Source: CAWDPQ01 sp049642465
GTDB lineage: Bacteria > Acidobacteriota > Vicinamibacteria > Vicinamibacterales > 2-12-FULL-66-21
Assembly (NCBI GenBank): GCA_049642465.1
Contig: JBAROV010000128.1
Span: 1 to 11,160, forward strand
Length of the DNA stretch: 11,160 nucleotides
Direction: 5' to 3'
This document shows, piece by piece, positions 7,384 to 11,160 of the stretch. A program made the translations under genes and the position numbers. The notes under the pieces are model-generated. The model was given only the letters and a program-made list of their open reading frames with translations. It searched no databases and was not told where the DNA came from. Position 1 is the first letter of the stretch, and each line of letters begins with the position of its first letter.

Positions 7384-8130
7384 TCAGTGTTTTACCACGA
7401 TGACTTCGGTGCCATTGGAGATCTCAAGCCCCCTGGTAAACTCCAGCGTGTCTCGGATCGTGCCGAGATCGTAGACCGCGAAGAGAATGCGCTCGTACGT
7501 TCGGCCGTAGGCCTGAATATCGGCGTTGATCTCGTCGACTATGGCCCTCGCTTTTGTCTCAGTTTTGGCGAGCTTCACCTCAAGCGCGAGCGAGAGCTTC
7601 GGCAGGATGAAGTCTGGCACGCATTCCTTGATCGATACCTTCACCCGACCCGTTTCGCGATCGTAGTCGACGCCTTTGACCAAGCCACGGCCGATCAAAA
7701 GTTGCTCCACGGCGTTCTGCACTTCGCGTTCGTCCTTGGGAATCTCGAACATTGCCTTGCGCAGGTTTGCCTCAAAAAAGTGGCGGAGATTCTCGGCTTT
7801 CTCCGCCGGAAGGTCAGCCCTGGCGGACAACCATGCCTCGAGGATTGACAGGTTGGCATGAACGGATTCGAACAGCTGTTTCTGGACTGGCATCACCGTG
7901 TCGCCAGAATGAGGAACCTTGTCGATGTCGTAGAGGTCGATTGGCGCGGTGAGAGTCGTAAATTGCCGGATGTACAGGACCACGTCGTTGTACTTCCTCA
8001 TGTAGTGGCGGTAGGCCGAATGCTTCCACACGGCATCGGGGTCCGAGCGAAGAGCGTGCTCCATCGACTTCTTCAGCGCGGATACGGTCATCAGAGCTTC
8101 GCGATACGCTCTGCGTTGGTCTTGATCCAT
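7384..8130 (-). CDS. PD-(D/E)XK nuclease-superfamily protein (DpnII/MboI-like)
   Basis: A 248-aa protein with a helical N-terminal half (about 1-150) and a C-terminal PD-(D/E)XK fold. The active-site signature is PDF at 172-174 (D173) followed by LEVK with E184 and K186. It continues with INADIQAYGRTYERIL and FAVYDLGTIRD, the helix-strand pattern of DpnII/MboI-like restriction domains. It probably cuts DNA, and the metal ligands appear intact. No methyltransferase lies beside it, so it is not a classic restriction-modification pair. The frame is open into attC6 up to 8217, but the ATG at 8130 is the first start outside the attC and begins a natural-looking N-terminus (MDQDQRRAYREAL). A defensive role is inference. 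Confidence 0.83.
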   Translation of the reverse strand: MDQDQRRAYREALMTVSALKKSMEHALRSDPDAVWKHSAYRHYMRKYNDVVLYIRQFTTLTAPIDLYDIDKVPHSGDTVMPVQKQLFESVHANLSILEAWLSARADLPAEKAENLRHFFEANLRKAMFEIPKDEREVQNAVEQLLIGRGLVKGVDYDRETGRVKVSIKECVPDFILPKLSLALEVKLAKTETKARAIVDEINADIQAYGRTYERILFAVYDLGTIRDTLEFTRGLEISNGTEVIVVKH

Positions 8131-8154
8131 GAGTTGCTCGAGAATCTTCGCGAC

Positions 8155-8230
8155 GCCTAACGTTCCGAATGAGCCGCGCCGCGGGACGCGTGAGCGGCCC
8201 GCGAGCGTCGGCTCCATTCGGGTGTTAGCC
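8155..8230 (-). repeat. attC6 (second type)
   Basis: GCCTAAC (8155-8161) to GTTAGCC (8224-8230), 76 bp. The arms CCGAATGAGCCGCG and CGTCGGCTCCATTCGG pair, leaving one G and one A unpaired on the 3' arm. It shares these arms with attC2 and attC8 rather than with the common type. It belongs to the 190-aa cassette. Confidence 0.91.
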
Positions 8231-8797
8231 GGTCGCTCGCTTGAGCGTCAGCCAGTGACCAACCCCCCAGGCCAGGCGACGCCAAGCCGACGCCTGGGGA
8301 AACGGTACACGGATTTCTGACGAGCCTGGCAGACCAGCGACCACTGCATCGGAAGTAGCGCTTCCCTTCAGTAGAGCCAAGTAGCGCTGCTCACTGCGCA
8401 AGAAGAGTCCCTCGAGCACCTTCACGGTCTCACCAGGTAGCATCTCAGCCCCCAACGCCTCCAGTTGTCGGCGCCTCTCGATCGTCGAAGGCACAGCGGG
8501 ATCGCCGAGGCGTACAACCGACAAATCAATCGGATCTCTCGCGCCGATCCACTTTGCGCCGTCATGCTGCAGGAGTAGATCGTCTACAGACATACCAGCT
8601 TTAGGGAGAAAGTTAAGGCTTTCGCCGGCCAACGCAAAGTAGGCGTCGTCCGCCTCAAACTCGAACACTGATAGCTCTGAACTCTCCAATAGTTTCGTCA
8701 GCTGGAACGGCCAGTCCTCCGCCACGCGCGCCTCGTCTCCCTCGACGCCGAACTCAAGGAAGAGGTACCCGTTGAGTTCAATCTTCAGATCATCCAT
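8225..8797 (-). CDS. Hypothetical cassette protein, 190 aa
   Basis: Not recognised. The protein is acidic in its first 110 residues (LFLEFGVEGDEARVAEDW, FEFEADDAYFALAGE) and ends with a hydrophobic/basic tail (WRRLAWGVGHWLTLKRATG). There is no signal peptide or clear membrane helix. The ATG at 8797 is only 8 bases from the cassette junction at 8806, and no Shine-Dalgarno-like sequence fits in the leader, so translation may depend on an unstructured leader or on the upstream cassette. The TAA stop is within R'' (GGCTAAC). Intact length and placement between two attC sites support a real gene. Confidence 0.83.
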   Translation of the reverse strand: MDDLKIELNGYLFLEFGVEGDEARVAEDWPFQLTKLLESSELSVFEFEADDAYFALAGESLNFLPKAGMSVDDLLLQHDGAKWIGARDPIDLSVVRLGDPAVPSTIERRRQLEALGAEMLPGETVKVLEGLFLRSEQRYLALLKGSATSDAVVAGLPGSSEIRVPFPQASAWRRLAWGVGHWLTLKRATG

Positions 8798-8805
8798 TGA
8801 AATCC

Positions 8806-8878
8806 GGCTAACGTGCCGCTTCAGCCGCGGCGGCTGATGATCGCGCCGGCCGCCGTCGGCTGCAAGCGGTTGTTAGCC
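8806..8878 (-). repeat. attC7 (common type)
   Basis: GGCTAAC (8806-8812) to GTTAGCC (8872-8878), 73 bp. The arms GCTTCAGCCGCGGCGGC and GCCGCCGTCGGCTGCAAGC pair with an extra G and A on the 3' arm. It closes the second cyclase-like cassette. Confidence 0.92.
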
Positions 8879-9529
8879 ATTCTCTGGTTGCGCATCCTTT
8901 AGGAAGGCCAGCGTCCGGACGTACTTACCGCGCGCATCATCGCGCATACAGCCCGACAGCATGCGTTCCAGTGGCTCGATCAGCGCGTTCTCGTTGTTCC
9001 GATGAACCCAACTCCCGAGCAGGCAGGCCGGGAGACTCGTCGAGGCACCAGAAGGTCGACGCTTCCAAGGAATCTCGACCAATCTATAGTACTGGTTGAA
9101 CCTGTTGTGATCCGCCAAAGCTTCAAGCCGCGCAGTCGTACTCGGACACAAGAGGAGACCGATCCAATCTTGACCTTCGCCGTACTCATACGCCTCGACG
9201 AGGGCCCGACCGAAGAACATGTTCGCTTTGAAGTCGGCGAAGAAGCGATCGCAAGAAATGGCGCCCCTCAGCGGTATTTGGTAGTGGAGCAGCGAGCCGG
9301 CAAAGAGGCGGCTCATGTATTCCAATCGCTCGAATGATTCAGCAGAATCATCCGGAGCAATGATCAAGAACGTGTCTGACAGCCACGCATGCTGCAGCGT
9401 TGGCGCCCACTCCGAGTGGTTCTTGAATTCTTGCTCTGCTGCCCATAGGGCATCGAACACCCGGCTTTCTCGCCCGTCGGCAAGCAGCGCTCGAATACCC
9501 AGCAGGTCGAAATAGGCCAGCCATCTCAT
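8873..9529 (-). CDS. Class III nucleotide-cyclase-like protein
   Basis: A 218-aa intact homologue of the disrupted gene at 2785-3510. Shared blocks are AYFDLLGIRALL (Asp aligns with the first metal-binding Asp of class III cyclases), AWLSDTFLIIAP (second Asp), LRGAIS, and FGRALVEAYEYGEGQDWIG. The transition-state Asn and Arg expected in VNxAAR are absent (LVEAYEY), so it may be a nucleotide-binding protein or a cyclase of changed specificity rather than a standard cyclase. The ATG at 9529 starts right before the first strand. A GTG at 9559 with AGGA about 8 bases upstream would add ten residues and is a real alternative. The TAA stop is within R'' of attC7. Pycsar-type cyclases also belong to class III, but no effector gene is visible beside it. 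Confidence 0.75.
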   Translation of the reverse strand: MRWLAYFDLLGIRALLADGRESRVFDALWAAEQEFKNHSEWAPTLQHAWLSDTFLIIAPDDSAESFERLEYMSRLFAGSLLHYQIPLRGAISCDRFFADFKANMFFGRALVEAYEYGEGQDWIGLLLCPSTTARLEALADHNRFNQYYRLVEIPWKRRPSGASTSLPACLLGSWVHRNNENALIEPLERMLSGCMRDDARGKYVRTLAFLKDAQPENG

Positions 9530-9576
9530 TCGATCGCATTCGTCAATCAGCTGGGTCACCTTGAACTTCCTGATAT

Positions 9577-9660
9577 GGCTAACGTTCGAAATGAGCCGCG
9601 CTTCGCAGCGACATGATCGCACGGACTGGTAGAAGCGTCGGCTCCATTTCGGTGTTAGGC
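9577..9660 (-). repeat. attC8 (second type)
   Basis: GGCTAAC (9577-9583) to GTTAGGC (9654-9660), 84 bp. The arms CGAAATGAGCCGCGCTTC and GAAGCGTCGGCTCCATTTCG pair, with an unpaired G and A on the 3' arm and a long variable terminal part. It belongs to the ComB-like cassette. Confidence 0.91.
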
Positions 9661-10371
9661 AGCAACGAAGGCGATGCCGTCAAATCGAGCGACGCAGGAA
9701 CTGATGTCCAATTGTCCCGCAATGACCTTGTCTTTCTCGTGGCCCCGGCCATCCAGTTCGCGTCCGGAACCACACTGGTCCAGGATCTCAACAAGCCGTT
9801 CGCGATGTCGTTCAAAGAGCGCTACCGCCGACTCGGCTTCTGGTGAACGATTGCCGGGAAGCCCTCGGAGAATCGCTCCAGCCCCTAGCCAGTCCTCCAG
9901 TGCCGGCCGCAACGAGCCATCGAGCCAACGCTCGCCAGCCGGAATGACGTTGAAGGCCCTGCCCAGCTGCTGCGCTGCTTCTGCGACGGCTCGAGCATTC
10001 CGGAGCGAACCCGCAAGCACCACGGGAGCTGTTCGAGCGGCCGCGAGTGTGACTTGGGCTCCGTTTGGGGACGGAAGCACGCAACGAAGCCCTTCGGGTG
10101 CTTCCAGATACGACTCTGGTGCGAGCGAGTACCGGGCCTGCCGCCGACGGCCAGCCAGTTCGGCTCGTTGAGCCAGCGCGAACTCCGCTGCCGACGCATC
10201 ATTCCAGGCGTAGGGAAGAATCGACGCGCCACGTGACGCCGCTACGTCCACGCACGTCGTGAACGAAAAGACGTCGACAACAATGGTAACGTCCGCCGGC
10301 GCGAGAGCCCCTACCGCACCCGGCCCCCATTCACACCGACAAGCCCACGCCTCTTGACTGAACGGCCTCAT
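9655..10371 (-). CDS. comB: 2-phosphosulfolactate phosphatase (ComB family)
   Basis: A 238-aa protein of the ComB family (PF04029). ComB removes phosphate from 2-phosphosulfolactate to give sulfolactate, an early step of coenzyme M synthesis in archaea; bacterial homologues are common but their roles are less clear. Visible family blocks are VVDVFSFTTCVDVAASRGA (31-49), LPSPNGAQVT (99-108), AGSLRNARAV (120-129), VIPAGERWLDGSLRPALEDW (142-161) and, near the end, KDKVIAGQLDISSCVARF. The length is normal and no block is missing. The ATG at 10371 has AGGA two bases upstream. The TAA stop is in R'' of attC8. No other coenzyme M gene is in the window, so it acts alone or supplies a host pathway located elsewhere. 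Confidence 0.87.
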   Translation of the reverse strand: MRPFSQEAWACRCEWGPGAVGALAPADVTIVVDVFSFTTCVDVAASRGASILPYAWNDASAAEFALAQRAELAGRRRQARYSLAPESYLEAPEGLRCVLPSPNGAQVTLAAARTAPVVLAGSLRNARAVAEAAQQLGRAFNVIPAGERWLDGSLRPALEDWLGAGAILRGLPGNRSPEAESAVALFERHRERLVEILDQCGSGRELDGRGHEKDKVIAGQLDISSCVARFDGIAFVAA

Positions 10372-10404
10372 TTCCTGATTGATTCGATTCAGAGTTGATT
10401 GGCT

Positions 10405-10476
10405 GCCTAACGCCTCGCATCACCAGCGGCGCCCCTCCGAAGTCTCGGGCGCCGTCTGGTGCATGCGATGTTAGAC
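10405..10476 (-). repeat. attC9
   Basis: GCCTAAC (10405-10411) to GTTAGAC (10470-10476), 72 bp. The left arm TCGCAT-CACCAG-CGGCGCCC pairs with the right arm except for a G and an A, which bulge from the 3' arm. This stem differs in sequence from the other types but has the same bulge layout. It belongs to the AbiJ_NTD4 cassette. Confidence 0.92.
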
Positions 10477-10780
10477 GGCGTGTTCGAACGCCGCAACAAT
10501 CTCCTCGACGTCCGGCGGTAACTGACCACGACGTTCGACGTGCGGCCAGAGCCTGACTGGTGGCGAAACGACGAGGGAGCTGTTCAAGCGAATCGCGTCG
10601 AGATCATCGTGGAGGTACGGCCGCCGACCACAATGAAGGGCGTCGCAGGACCGTCGGACACCTGGCCGGCAGTCTCTCCAGTGGCATGTCCGTCCGATGT
10701 ACGCGCCGCGCTCATCGGCGAGAAACACGTCAGCACCCCGATTGAAGCTCTGGGCGTGACAGCGTCGTTCAGCTGTGACC
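10471..10780 (-). pseudogene. Out-of-frame 3' part of the AbiJ_NTD4 cassette
   Basis: This frame ends with LPPDVEEIVAAFEHAV and a TAA within the R'' core of attC9, the standard cassette layout. It contains SFNRGADVFLADERGAY, which looks like the part that normally follows an AbiJ_NTD4 domain. It has no convincing start of its own and begins where the upstream frame stops looking natural (near 10755-10765), so the two were probably one gene split by a one-base deletion. Part of the middle looks odd in every frame, so more than one change is possible. Confidence 0.5.
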
Positions 10781-11102
10781 GTCGCACCTCGTTGAGGGTC
10801 CACTCCAAGAAATCGTACACCTCGTGCCAGATCGCGGCGAAGAAATACTGTCTGATTGCCTCAAGGATTCTCGGTGATCGATCCGGTCTCGCATCGATCG
10901 GCTGCTTCAAGTACGAAAACCAAAGGGATGCACTGAAGTTGTCGATCCCCGGCTTCCTGTGCCGCGAATAGAGGAACCCGTCGCTCTGCCAGATGTAGAT
11001 GTCTAACAAGTTCCAGAGCGAGTTGCGCAGCTCATCGCTCATCCCGTCCTTTTGAATAAGGGTTCGGACTGGCGTGTACCCCTTGCGCTCACTGAATCTC
11101 AA
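10584..11102 (-). CDS. AbiJ_NTD4-domain protein (abortive-infection-like), probably frameshifted
   Basis: The frame starts at TTG 11102, preceded by AAAGG about 7 bases upstream, and its first 105 residues match the AbiJ N-terminal domain 4 pattern: RFSERKGYTPVRTLIQKDG, MSDELRNSLWNLL, WFSYLKQPID (61-70) and YFFAAIWHEVYDFLEW (86-101). This domain occurs in proteins linked to phage abortive infection, although its biochemical activity is not settled. After about residue 113 the sequence no longer looks natural (TPRASIGVLTCFSP) and the frame ends 108 bases before R''. The likely continuation is in another frame ending at 10471. The N-terminal domain is well supported; the last 55 or so residues of this frame are doubtful. 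Confidence 0.72.
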   Translation of the reverse strand: MRFSERKGYTPVRTLIQKDGMSDELRNSLWNLLDIYIWQSDGFLYSRHRKPGIDNFSASLWFSYLKQPIDARPDRSPRILEAIRQYFFAAIWHEVYDFLEWTLNEVRRSQLNDAVTPRASIGVLTCFSPMSAARTSDGHATGETAGQVSDGPATPFIVVGGRTSTMISTRFA

Positions 11103-11120
11103 CTGAATTACCTTTGTGCC

Positions 11121-11160
11121 GCCTAACGTGTTGCGTTTCAGCCGCGGCGGCTCATGATCG
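11121..11160 (-). repeat. attC10 (partial, common type)
   Basis: GCCTAAC at 11121-11127 followed by GCGTTTCAGCCGCGGCGGC, the same left arm as attC3; the rest lies beyond the window. It shows that at least one more cassette follows to the right. Confidence 0.85.

Larger units (their letters stand above)
3531..11160 (-). mobile_element. Integron gene-cassette array (nine cassettes, continues to the right)
   Basis: Nine complete attC sites and one partial site alternate with single minus-strand genes. Junction spacing is 745, 1167, 763, 1101, 848, 651, 771, 828 and 716 bp. All cassettes have the same orientation, with attC at the 3' end of each gene, which is diagnostic of an integron array. 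Four of the nine complete attC sites share nearly the same arms (the partial tenth matches them over its visible half), as in sedentary chromosomal integrons. No integrase gene is in the window; from the orientation, attI, Pc and intI should lie beyond the right edge. Genes this far from Pc may be weakly expressed unless cassettes carry their own promoters. Confidence 0.93.

Noticed and set aside
10540..10971. 143-aa plus-strand frame inside the AbiJ_NTD4 cassette
   Set aside because: It overlaps a well-recognised minus-strand domain and runs against every other gene of the array. It has no recognisable motif, although its first third looks mildly protein-like.
3531..11160. CRISPR-like array
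   Set aside because: The repeats are 69-99 bp, imperfectly palindromic, end in integron core sites and are separated by whole genes; they are attC sites.

Overview
The window has two parts. Positions about 1-2410 look like ordinary bacterial chromosome. Positions 3531-11160 are a run of integron gene cassettes. Every convincing gene reads on the minus strand, so the biological order runs from high to low coordinates. Base composition is GC-rich. The pair of secreted enzymes (ThuA-like protein and esterase) and the many diverse cassettes suggest a soil-type bacterium, perhaps Acidobacteriota (Vicinamibacteria-like). That taxonomic guess is inference only; there is no rRNA or marker gene here.

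Chromosomal part: a 5' fragment of a membrane protein (1-93, DUF6064-like), an exported PF00756-type esterase (241-1185) and an exported ThuA-like protein (1234-2196), with a 215-bp spacer containing a heptamer tandem repeat. The last two genes are 45-48 bp apart and may be an operon.

Boundary zone (2412-3510): a class III nucleotide-cyclase-like gene that is intact only if two single-base indels are corrected, followed by a small gene that needs one more correction. Both look like cassette genes, but no attC follows them, so this is probably the worn distal end of the array.

Array (3531-11160): nine complete attC sites and one partial site separate nine cassettes of about 0.65-1.17 kb. Each attC begins with GCCTAAC or GGCTAAC and ends with GTTAGNC on the plus strand. 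In six cassettes the TAA stop codon lies inside the R'' box. The products, from right to left, are: an AbiJ_NTD4-domain protein with a frameshifted tail; a ComB-like 2-phosphosulfolactate phosphatase; a second cyclase-like protein; an unknown 190-aa protein; a PD-(D/E)XK nuclease; an unknown 330-aa protein with a hydrophobic C-terminus; a PhyH-like Fe(II)/2-oxoglutarate dioxygenase; a secreted PD40 beta-propeller; and an unknown 205-aa protein. The orientation predicts attI, the Pc promoter and intI beyond position 11160. The most notable content is the mixture of putative defence or signalling cassettes (AbiJ_NTD4, PD-(D/E)XK, two cyclase-fold proteins) with metabolic ones.
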